From assembly GCA_016183305.1 (NCBI GenBank), contig JACPEW010000010.1, positions 1 to 48,126 of the forward strand: DNA of 48,126 nt. Reading direction: 5' to 3'. The position numbers and the translations under genes were made by a program. Shown piece by piece: positions 14,417-20,840 of this stretch (positions are counted from its first letter, which is position 1; every line of letters starts with the position of its first letter). The notes beneath the pieces are model-generated. The model ran no database searches, was not told the DNA's origin, and saw only the letters and a program-made list of their open reading frames with translations. The stretch comes from Candidatus Daviesbacteria bacterium. GTDB taxonomy: Bacteria > Patescibacteriota > Microgenomatia > Daviesbacterales > UBA10151.

Positions 14417-15580
14417 TTTTAATTTGTGGTAAAAGCCTAAAAGCGTATCTGCAACTTTATCAATAGCATAGGGTTTTATTGCCTCAAGGGATTTTTTCTG
14501 CATAGAATCAGCCAGTGTTTGGTTATATAATATTTTTTCCATCTTTTCAGCCATTTCTTTAATATCCCCTGCCTCAGCTAAAAAGCCATTCGAAGAGATA
14601 AGTTCTACCAGTCCTGCTTGTTTTACTCCAACAATAGGTAAGCCATGCATTTCAGCTTCAAGTACTGCCATGGGGTTATTTTCCATAGTGCTGGCTGTAG
14701 CAAAAAGATTGCCTAAGGTCAAAATTCCAGAAGAGATTAGTTTTTGATGATCTATAAAACCAGTAAATACTACTTGGTTATCTAGCTTTAATCTTTTAGT
14801 GAGTTTAACAAGGCTTTTCTTAGCTGGTCCGTCACCGATTATAAGCAAGCTGACATCTGGATGTTTTTTTGCCAAAAGAGAGAAAGATTTTATCAGCAAA
14901 TCAACATTTTTTTCCGGTGATAATCTGCCAAAATGCAATACAATCTTGTCTTTTAGGCCATATTTTTTCTTAATACTTTTTTGATCCTGCAAAGATAAAC
15001 TTTTATATTGACTTAAGATTACTCCGTTTGGTAAGTAATGGACTGTTTTTTTAAAACCTGTTTGGGTAAGTTCTTTTACCAGCATTTTTGAAGGAGCAAG
15101 TACCAGGTCGCATTGGCTAAAGAGAAAATTTAAGTAACGTTCCACAACTTTGTCTACTACCTTTACAGCAAGCCTGTATTTGAGCCAGCGCAGGTAAGAA
15201 GAATCAGTTAAATACACATGAATAGTACCAACTAAGGGTTTTTTAAAAATCTTTGCAGCTGTAACAGCATCCATACCTACTGTTAAAGGCGAGTGAAGAT
15301 GAATTATATCCGGGTCAAATTTTGCTAAATACTTTATTACCTTAGGCAGGCCAAATACCCCTAATTTAAATTCAGGGTATAGCAGCGCAGGCACTGTAGG
15401 AAGATGTATTACCTGGACATTTTCAGCTTTAAACTTTTCCCTTGGGATACCGTCTAATTTAGGGGTAAAGATTAAAACGCTGTGGCCTTGCTTGCCTAGC
15501 TGAGCAGCTTGGTTTGCTAAGGCTGTGGCAATCCCATTTACCTGGGGCAGGAATGTATCTGTAAAATATGCAATTTTCAT
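14396..15580 (-). CDS. GT4-family glycosyltransferase
   Basis: The ATG at 15580 gives a 394-residue protein (MKIAYFTDTFLPQVNGIATAL). This GT-B enzyme has the acceptor-side N-terminal domain with DIIHLHSPLTVGMDA and the donor-binding C-terminal domain with HFGRLSPEKNVDLLIKSF, IIGDGPAKKSL, and the E-x7-E region (NNPMAVLEAEMHGLPIVG). It resembles diacylglycerol glucosyltransferases and phosphatidylinositol mannosyltransferase-like enzymes, so glycolipid synthesis is likely, but the exact sugar is unknown. On the minus strand TGAGATAAT lies 9 nt before the start. Confidence 0.92.
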   Translation of the reverse strand: MKIAYFTDTFLPQVNGIATALANQAAQLGKQGHSVLIFTPKLDGIPREKFKAENVQVIHLPTVPALLYPEFKLGVFGLPKVIKYLAKFDPDIIHLHSPLTVGMDAVTAAKIFKKPLVGTIHVYLTDSSYLRWLKYRLAVKVVDKVVERYLNFLFSQCDLVLAPSKMLVKELTQTGFKKTVHYLPNGVILSQYKSLSLQDQKSIKKKYGLKDKIVLHFGRLSPEKNVDLLIKSFSLLAKKHPDVSLLIIGDGPAKKSLVKLTKRLKLDNQVVFTGFIDHQKLISSGILTLGNLFATASTMENNPMAVLEAEMHGLPIVGVKQAGLVELISSNGFLAEAGDIKEMAEKMEKILYNQTLADSMQKKSLEAIKPYAIDKVADTLLGFYHKLKLETDQT

Positions 15581-15638
15581 CAACAGTTTATTATCTCATG
15601 AAAAGTCCAGTTTGATCCATTTCTGTTATATTGGTTAT

Positions 15639-16631
15639 ATGGGGAAGTTTCTAAAAGGCTTTGGAGTTTTGCTGCTGGTTATTGTTTTAGCTAGTATTAT
15701 TTTTGAAAATACTTACCCTTATCCTGCTGTCAAATATGGAGTGACTTTTTCCCCCCGGTATGCAAAATATCTAAACTTAGACTGGCAAAAAACCTACTTG
15801 CAGATACTGGATGATCTTAAAGTAAAAAACTTGAGGATTCCTGCTTACTGGGATTTTGTGGAATCAAAATCTGGAGAATTTGATTTTTCTGAAAGTGATT
15901 TTATGTTAGATCAGGCAGATAAAAGAGGAGTGAAAGTAATTTTAACTTTAGGTATAAGGCAGCCACGATGGCCAGAATGCCATATTCCAGCCTGGGCAAA
16001 ATCTTTAACGGTCAAAAAAAGACAGCAAAAGGTCTTAGGGTTTGTCAAAAAAACTGTAGAAAGGTATAAAAATCACTCTTCCATTGCTTCCTGGCAGGTA
16101 GAAAATGAGCCACTGTTTTCTTTTTTTGGAGAAGCTTGTGATAAACCAGATAAAAATTTCTTAAAGTCGGAGGTAGAATTGGTTAAAAAATTAGATCAAA
16201 GGCCAATTATTATTACTGATTCTGGAGAATTTGGTTCCTGGGCTACCCCAATGAGGCTGTCAGAGATTTTTGGCATCAGTGTTTACCGCAAGGCTTATGA
16301 TCCGCTGCTGGGCTATAAATCCTATCCAATCCTACCCTATTTTTATAATGTCAGGTCATTTTTAACCAGGAATATCTTTGCCCAAAATAATGAAAAAACT
16401 ATTATTGCAGAGCTTCAGGCAGAGCCCTGGGCGCAGAAAGCAGTTATAGATACTCCTTTAACAGAGCAGTTGAAATTATTTTCACTACAAAATTTTAAGG
16501 ATGATATTGAGTTTGCTAAAAAAACCGGTTTTGATGAAATTTACCTTTGGGGAGTAGAGTGGTGGTATTATATGGCCCAAAATGGTTATTCCCAGTATCT
16601 GGAATACGCCAAGACTCTTTTTAATAATTGA
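15639..16631 (+). CDS. membrane-anchored glycoside hydrolase of clan GH-A
   Basis: The ATG at 15639 (MGKFLKGFGVLLLVIVLASI) is chosen because an extended -10 (TGTTATATT, box 15627-15632) ends 6 nt before it. The 330-residue protein has an N-terminal membrane anchor (about residues 5-22) and a TIM-barrel domain. NLRIPAYWDFVE resembles GH42/GH5-type barrels; the proton donor is probably Glu in WQVENEP (about residue 157) and the nucleophile Glu in IIAELQAEP (about 256). It probably acts on surface glycans outside the membrane. Its last 80 nt are a hybrid: a 66-bp segment of its 3' end (16523-16588) is repeated exactly at 17418-17483. Confidence 0.82.
   Translation: MGKFLKGFGVLLLVIVLASIIFENTYPYPAVKYGVTFSPRYAKYLNLDWQKTYLQILDDLKVKNLRIPAYWDFVESKSGEFDFSESDFMLDQADKRGVKVILTLGIRQPRWPECHIPAWAKSLTVKKRQQKVLGFVKKTVERYKNHSSIASWQVENEPLFSFFGEACDKPDKNFLKSEVELVKKLDQRPIIITDSGEFGSWATPMRLSEIFGISVYRKAYDPLLGYKSYPILPYFYNVRSFLTRNIFAQNNEKTIIAELQAEPWAQKAVIDTPLTEQLKLFSLQNFKDDIEFAKKTGFDEIYLWGVEWWYYMAQNGYSQYLEYAKTLFNN
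16523..16588 (+). repeat. 66-bp direct repeat, copy 1 (in glycoside hydrolase 3' end)
   Basis: This segment encodes TGFDEIYLWGVEWWYYMAQNG and is identical, base for base, to 17418-17483. The two copies are 895 nt apart and flank the AbrB-PIN module. Downstream of the repeat the two copies diverge (SQYLEYAK here, PEYLNFAK in copy 2). Confidence 0.95.
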
Positions 16632-16664
16632 CAGGTATGACGGAATTTAGTAAAATCGTCATAC
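16628..16664 (+). promoter_or_regulatory. promoter and operator of the AbrB-PIN module
   Basis: TTGACA (16628-16633), 17 nt, TAAAAT (16651-16656), with the ATG 9 nt further. A perfect 8-bp inverted repeat GTATGACG (16635-16642) / CGTCATAC (16657-16664) brackets the -10, suiting autorepression by the AbrB-type antitoxin. Confidence 0.7.
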
Positions 16665-16665
16665 T

Positions 16666-16980
16666 ATGCAACAAGCTATATTTTCCACGGACATTGAGAC
16701 GAAGTACTCAGCAATAAAATCTAGAAGGAAAACTAAAAAGGCACATTACGCTACAATTGGCAGTAAATATCAAATAGTTATACCAAAGCAAGTACGGCAG
16801 GAGTTGGAAATTAAACCAGGGGATAAGTTATATGTAGATACAGATCAGGAAGGTGTAATTATACTGGTTGCTGCTCCTAAGAATTGGGCAGAGCGGAATT
16901 TTGGGGCGCTGAAAAAATATTGGCAAGGAATTAACATGATTGAAGAGGTTGAGAAAATTAGAGATGAACCGGAAACGTAA
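16666..16980 (+). CDS. AbrB/MazE-type (SpoVT_AbrB) antitoxin
   Basis: This 104-residue protein contains a swapped-hairpin AbrB domain at residues 28-66 (ATIGSKYQIVIPKQVRQEL followed by EIKPGDKLYVDTDQEG). An unusual N-terminal extension of about 27 basic residues precedes it. The C-terminal part (AERNFGALKKYWQGINMIEEVEKIRDEPE) resembles tails that bind PIN toxins. It overlaps the PIN gene by 17 nt. Confidence 0.87.
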   Translation: MQQAIFSTDIETKYSAIKSRRKTKKAHYATIGSKYQIVIPKQVRQELEIKPGDKLYVDTDQEGVIILVAAPKNWAERNFGALKKYWQGINMIEEVEKIRDEPET

Positions 16981-17392
16981 AATTAAGCAATTTGCTCTAG
17001 ATACTAATGTCTTCATATATTTTTTTGAAAACAATGTTGAATTGGGGCAAAAAGCGAAAGCAATATTTGAAGGCCTTTCTCAAAATCAACTCAAGGCCGT
17101 TACAAATATCACATCCCTGGCGGAGTTATTGTCGTCTCCTAAATTAACCGGTCAGGCAGTTAGAGAGACAAAGAAACTGTTTTTATCCGTACCAAATCTC
17201 GAAATTTATGGACTTGATGAAAGTATTGCCATAAAGAGCGCGGAAATCAGAAGGGAATATGGTTTTAGACTATTGGATGCAATTCAGCTCGCTACAGCCT
17301 TAATTGCCAAAACTCAGGCTTTTATTACTAACGATCATAGATTAAAGTCGTTTAAACAGTTAAAAATTATCTCCCTGTCAGATTTGGCCTAA
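16964..17392 (+). CDS. PIN-domain toxin
   Basis: The ATG at 16964 gives a 142-residue protein; it overlaps the antitoxin end. PIN residues are clear: LDTNVFIYFFE with Asp13, SLAELL with Glu, LLDAIQLATAL with Asp, and FITNDHRLKSF. It is a probable metal-dependent ribonuclease neutralised by the AbrB-type partner. Its 3' end (17360-17383, encoding LKIISLSD) is repeated exactly at 19020-19043 downstream of the Fic gene, where it ends in a different last residue. Confidence 0.9.
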   Translation: MNRKRKIKQFALDTNVFIYFFENNVELGQKAKAIFEGLSQNQLKAVTNITSLAELLSSPKLTGQAVRETKKLFLSVPNLEIYGLDESIAIKSAEIRREYGFRLLDAIQLATALIAKTQAFITNDHRLKSFKQLKIISLSDLA

Positions 17393-17417
17393 TCTGCTAC
17401 AATTCCTTTGTATATAC

Positions 17418-17529
17418 AACCGGTTTTGATGAAATTTACCTTTGGGGAGTAGAGTGGTGGTATTATATGGCCCAAAATGGTTACCCGGAGTACTTAAATT
17501 TTGCCAAGATCCTTTTTAAGTATTTGTAA
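17418..17529 (+). pseudogene. displaced 3' end of the glycoside hydrolase gene
   Basis: The 66-bp exact repeat of the hydrolase gene is followed by an in-frame continuation (PEYLNFAKILFKYL and TAA) equivalent to, but different from, the current end of that gene (SQYLEYAKTLFNN). This is a stranded gene tail without start codon. It is most simply the original or a second allele's 3' end left behind when the AbrB-PIN module was inserted. Confidence 0.9.
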
Positions 17530-17552
17530 CTATTCAAAGTTCCCCAGTAAAC

Positions 17553-17684
17553 TGTCATCCTGAGCAGTTCTGCACGAAGTGCGAACGGGAGTCTAAATGA
17601 CTCCCAGAGCGAAGGATCTTCTATGATATGGGAAGATTCCTCACGGAGTTTACACTGAGTGTAACGAATGTGTTCGGAATGACA
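17553..17684. repeat. long palindromic repeat of the TGTCATyCTGA family, full copy
   Basis: This 132-nt intergenic repeat starts TGTCATCCTGAG and ends TTCGGAATGACA, so its ends are inverted repeats. It contains internal hairpins such as GGGAGTC/GACTCCC (about 17588-17606) and a core GAAGGATCTTC...GGGAAGATTCC. Related copies lie inside polA (21734-21834), recF (40513-40596) and carB (46335-46377), with a half copy after carB (47697-47727). With the hydrolase tail it fills most of the 400-nt gap before the Fic gene. Confidence 0.75.
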
Positions 17685-17723
17685 TTTCCTTTGGCAACTC
17701 CTGAACTAGTACGTGTCTACTAT

Positions 17724-17786
17724 TTGACTTGCTTAAGACTTTTTATTACAATCTATCTAGACTAATTACTAGACTGGTTTTAGACT
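17724..17786 (+). promoter_or_regulatory. Fic gene promoter with three TAGACT repeats
   Basis: TTGACT (17724-17729), 17 nt, TACAAT (17747-17752). Downstream, TAGACT occurs three times at 17758-17763, 17770-17775 and 17781-17786, spaced 12 and 11 nt, close to one helix turn, between the probable transcription start and the ATG at 17793. They may be binding sites for an autoregulator. Confidence 0.55.
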
Positions 17787-17792
17787 GATCCT

Positions 17793-19010
17793 ATGAATAA
17801 CTTAACAACATTAAAACCGTTTACTCATACATTCCTGTCTCAATTTATCTTTAAACAGGAATTATTGCCTTTTACTGATGAGGAGCTCAGTAGGATTGAT
17901 GTTCAGCTGTCAGAATATGAGCAGGTATTTTTAAATCCTGACATAGAGAAGAATCTGATCAGCAAAAATGAGCTGCTTGCTTCTTTTGCCATCTCAAAAG
18001 CAGAAAATTCTTCTCTAACATTGCAGGAAGCGCAGGATGTCTATAGTGTAATTGTAGCTGATAAAGGATACACTTTTATCACTGCTAAATTAAAAACAAA
18101 GCAGAAGTTGACCAGGAAAGACTATGAAAAACTGGAGTTTTTTAATATTGCCAGGACTTTCCGGAGTTTAAATAAATCACCAATAAAAATTAATGACTTA
18201 ACCCCTATTTTGCTGCGGGAACTTCACAAAAATTTAACAGCAGGGCTCGATATATTTGCTAAATTCCTGCCGGATTTTACTGTGTATAAAGCAGGAAACT
18301 TTCGGGATAATGATACTGTCAAAGTAGGAACATATACACCAGCTCCATATAAAGATATTGAAAAAGGAATCATAGAGCTGGTTAGTTGGATCAAGCAAAA
18401 TCAAACTATGACTGGAGTCGCGCTTTTTCATACTGCTTTGTATGCGCTGCACCCATTCCATAACGGCAATAAAAGAGTCTGTAGGATCTTAGAGCACTTA
18501 TTTTTCCGCAATCTTGGTTTGAATCAGAAGAATTTGTACAGCACTTCGTATTATTACCATAAGCAAAAAGTGCGTTATTACAAGTATCTTCTATACTCGC
18601 TGGAAAGAAGGAATTTAAATCATTTTGTTGCTTTTGTCCAAGAGGCATTAGTTCTGTCTATGGTCTCAGTTATTAAAACAAGCCTGGAAGCAAAGCGCCA
18701 TGAATTTTTGTTAAAACAGGATATAGACAGTCAAATAAAATCAATTTTAAGACCGCTGGTAAAACGGTCCCAAATACAGTTTAAAAATCTCTTTAAATAC
18801 AGCAGGGGCAAAACTGCCAGACAAACGTTTGTTAATTACTTGCAAAAAGCTGTTGAAGAAGATATTGTTATCAGGCGTGAGAAGGGACGCGCTACTTACT
18901 ATCGTTTCAATATTAAGGGTCCTTTCCCTGAGGAAGAAACGCTAAAAAAATGGTTTGCCTTCATAAGCCAAAGGCTCTCTTTTATACCGGATGACTTAAA
19001 ATTAGTATAA
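17793..19010 (+). CDS. Fic-domain protein with C-terminal winged helix
   Basis: Fic proteins usually transfer AMP or other nucleotide parts to target proteins. This 405-residue protein has the Fic core motif HPFHNGNKRVCR (about residues 220-231). Compared with HxFx(D/E)GNGRxxR it has Asn for the acidic residue and Lys for the Gly, as in Doc-like variants, so its activity may differ (Doc phosphorylates EF-Tu). An inhibitory-helix-like AISKAENSSLTLQEA lies near residue 66. The last 100 residues (SRGKTARQTFVNYLQKAVEEDIVIRRE) look like a winged helix. The gene lies between a displaced hydrolase tail and a displaced PIN-toxin tail. Confidence 0.9.
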   Translation: MNNLTTLKPFTHTFLSQFIFKQELLPFTDEELSRIDVQLSEYEQVFLNPDIEKNLISKNELLASFAISKAENSSLTLQEAQDVYSVIVADKGYTFITAKLKTKQKLTRKDYEKLEFFNIARTFRSLNKSPIKINDLTPILLRELHKNLTAGLDIFAKFLPDFTVYKAGNFRDNDTVKVGTYTPAPYKDIEKGIIELVSWIKQNQTMTGVALFHTALYALHPFHNGNKRVCRILEHLFFRNLGLNQKNLYSTSYYYHKQKVRYYKYLLYSLERRNLNHFVAFVQEALVLSMVSVIKTSLEAKRHEFLLKQDIDSQIKSILRPLVKRSQIQFKNLFKYSRGKTARQTFVNYLQKAVEEDIVIRREKGRATYYRFNIKGPFPEEETLKKWFAFISQRLSFIPDDLKLV

Positions 19011-19016
19011 TTACTA

Positions 19017-19049
19017 AAATTAAAAATTATCTCCCTGTCAGATGTATAA
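19017..19049 (+). pseudogene. displaced 3' end of the PIN toxin gene
   Basis: Directly after the Fic gene, 11 codons read KLKIISLSDV and TAA. Bases 19020-19043 are identical to the 3' end of the PIN gene at 17360-17383 (LKIISLSD). The fragment has no start and looks like a tail left behind by insertion of, or replacement with, the Fic gene. Confidence 0.85.
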
Positions 19050-19061
19050 AAACTGGTAGAG

Positions 19062-19067
19062 TATAAT
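19062..19067 (+). promoter_or_regulatory. -10 box of the GH36-like gene
   Basis: A consensus TATAAT ends 7 nt before the ATG at 19075, again pointing to a leaderless transcript. No -35 match at the right distance was found. Confidence 0.45.
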
Positions 19068-19074
19068 TATTACT

Positions 19075-20817
19075 ATGGTGGAACAAAATAACCCATCAGA
19101 TGCATATGAAACACAGAGTAATCCTGAAAGATGGGTTATGCCTGTTGGAGCTTTTATAATAGACTCTGCTGCAGGTATAAGAGTAACTAATATTAATCCC
19201 ACCCTCAGATCAGTTTTAACCAAAGAAGGCCAGCAAATAGGTCAAGTTTTTGAGGCTACAATAGAAGCAAACTCAGGGGAGGAGCAAGCATTATTAGAAT
19301 TTAGGATTAGCAATCCTGGTAAATGTGATGTTTTAACCAGCGGTTGGCAATCATGGTCAACTTCTGTAGCAGCAGCTCCAGCTATACTACCGGCAGAAAA
19401 ATTAATTGGCAGGAAGCTTTATAAAAAATCCTTGGGTGGCAAGACAGTTCCATATTTTGAACCAGGCCCAGGAGGAGAAAAAATTCCTCCGGATGAAGGA
19501 AGGAGTTATGGCTGGGTAGGGTTTAGAGATCTTAAAGGTGGAGATAATACTGTTTTAGGAGTTATTCCCAGTTTTGATAGCTTGGAAGATATCAGATATA
19601 GACAAGAAGGTGATCAAATTATTGTGTCAGTTAGAAAAAATCTGGAAGGGGTTAACTCTCAAAGGCCGGTAACATTTAAGGTTTTTCTAGGGCATGTTGA
19701 CCGTTATGCAGATTTAATGATGGTTTTTTCTGGAGAATTATCAAGACTAAGAGGGAATGTTCCTCTTATGAAGGATAGAGTGATTGGTTTTTCTTGGGCA
19801 GCTTATGGTCCCGCAGTTACTCAAAAAGATATACAACAAGAAATTAAAGCAGGTGGGGGAATATATGATACTTATGTTATTGATGATGGGTGGGAAACAG
19901 TTAGTGGTAGTTTAACAGTTGATCAAGATAAATTTCCTGATCTGGGGGGTTTAGCGCAACAAATGAAACAAGCAGGAATAAAACCTGGCATTTGGGTAGC
20001 GCCTTTTAAGAGAAAAGGAGGTACAGGCAATTTACCCAGAGAATGGTTTATGCAAGATGAACATGGTAAACCAATGAAGACACCGTTGCCACAACCTTTA
20101 AAATTACTTGAGAATTCTTTTCAATTTGATGTTTCAGTTCCTGAGTTTAGGGCATATTCAATCGATAAACTGTTAGATCTTGCCAAAATGGGTTTTGAAG
20201 TTTTTAAAGCAGACTTTTTAGCAGCCCCATTTACTGGTGAGTTGCGGAATAAAGATAAAACCTCTGTTCAATATTACAGGCAATATTTTGAAGAATTTAG
20301 ACAACGTGTCCGTGATGAGTTGGGTAAAGAAATTGAAATAATTGGTTGTGGCGCTTCAGTAATGGAGAGTGTAGGCTTATTTGAGGGTATGAGAATATCA
20401 CCTGATAGTGCTTTACAAAACTTGGGCAATTTTATTAACCAGATGCCATTGTCTCGGTTATGGGCAAGCCGGACTAATACAGATATGTATAAAGGCGCTA
20501 CTTCAGTGTCTGCTCATAGAGTGTTACCTTGCCAAGGCGCATATGGACTGATTCTTGATGGTATCCATATTGTAGATAATGAAATACCCTTAGATTCTAA
20601 TAAAAAGAGGCGATTAAACCAATCAATGCAAGCTTTCAATAGGTTAGGAATTGGGAATATATTTGTTGGTGATAGCCTTGCCCGAGCAGGAGAACAGGGT
20701 AAACAGGTATGGAGAGATTTTATTAGTATTATTAAGAGAGGAAATGAAGAGTTAGTAGTTGATGGTGATAGGTTGCCTGAAATCCCTGAAAGATTTGCCC
20801 CGCCAAAAGCAGCTTAA
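19075..20817 (+). CDS. alpha-galactosidase-like glycoside hydrolase (GH36)
   Basis: This 580-residue protein matches GH36 alpha-galactosidases: an N-terminal beta domain with SGWQSWS (about residue 88), then a TIM barrel with YVIDDGWE (about 266-273) and GIWVAPF. The nucleophile is the Asp in FKADFLAAP (about 380), and the acid/base Asp is in GMRISPDSA (about 442). It hydrolyses or transfers alpha-galactosyl-type sugars, probably in the cytoplasm since no signal peptide is present. Its length is shorter than the roughly 700-residue enzymes. It precedes polA by only 24 nt, but polA has its own -10. Confidence 0.88.
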   Translation: MVEQNNPSDAYETQSNPERWVMPVGAFIIDSAAGIRVTNINPTLRSVLTKEGQQIGQVFEATIEANSGEEQALLEFRISNPGKCDVLTSGWQSWSTSVAAAPAILPAEKLIGRKLYKKSLGGKTVPYFEPGPGGEKIPPDEGRSYGWVGFRDLKGGDNTVLGVIPSFDSLEDIRYRQEGDQIIVSVRKNLEGVNSQRPVTFKVFLGHVDRYADLMMVFSGELSRLRGNVPLMKDRVIGFSWAAYGPAVTQKDIQQEIKAGGGIYDTYVIDDGWETVSGSLTVDQDKFPDLGGLAQQMKQAGIKPGIWVAPFKRKGGTGNLPREWFMQDEHGKPMKTPLPQPLKLLENSFQFDVSVPEFRAYSIDKLLDLAKMGFEVFKADFLAAPFTGELRNKDKTSVQYYRQYFEEFRQRVRDELGKEIEIIGCGASVMESVGLFEGMRISPDSALQNLGNFINQMPLSRLWASRTNTDMYKGATSVSAHRVLPCQGAYGLILDGIHIVDNEIPLDSNKKRRLNQSMQAFNRLGIGNIFVGDSLARAGEQGKQVWRDFISIIKRGNEELVVDGDRLPEIPERFAPPKAA

Positions 20818-20826
20818 TACTTTTAT

Positions 20827-20834
20827 GCTACAAT
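20827..20834 (+). promoter_or_regulatory. extended -10 of polA, leaderless type
   Basis: TGCTACAAT gives TACAAT at 20829-20834, followed by 6 nt and the ATG at 20841. The start of transcription should coincide with the start codon. Confidence 0.55.
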
Positions 20835-20840
20835 TTCACC

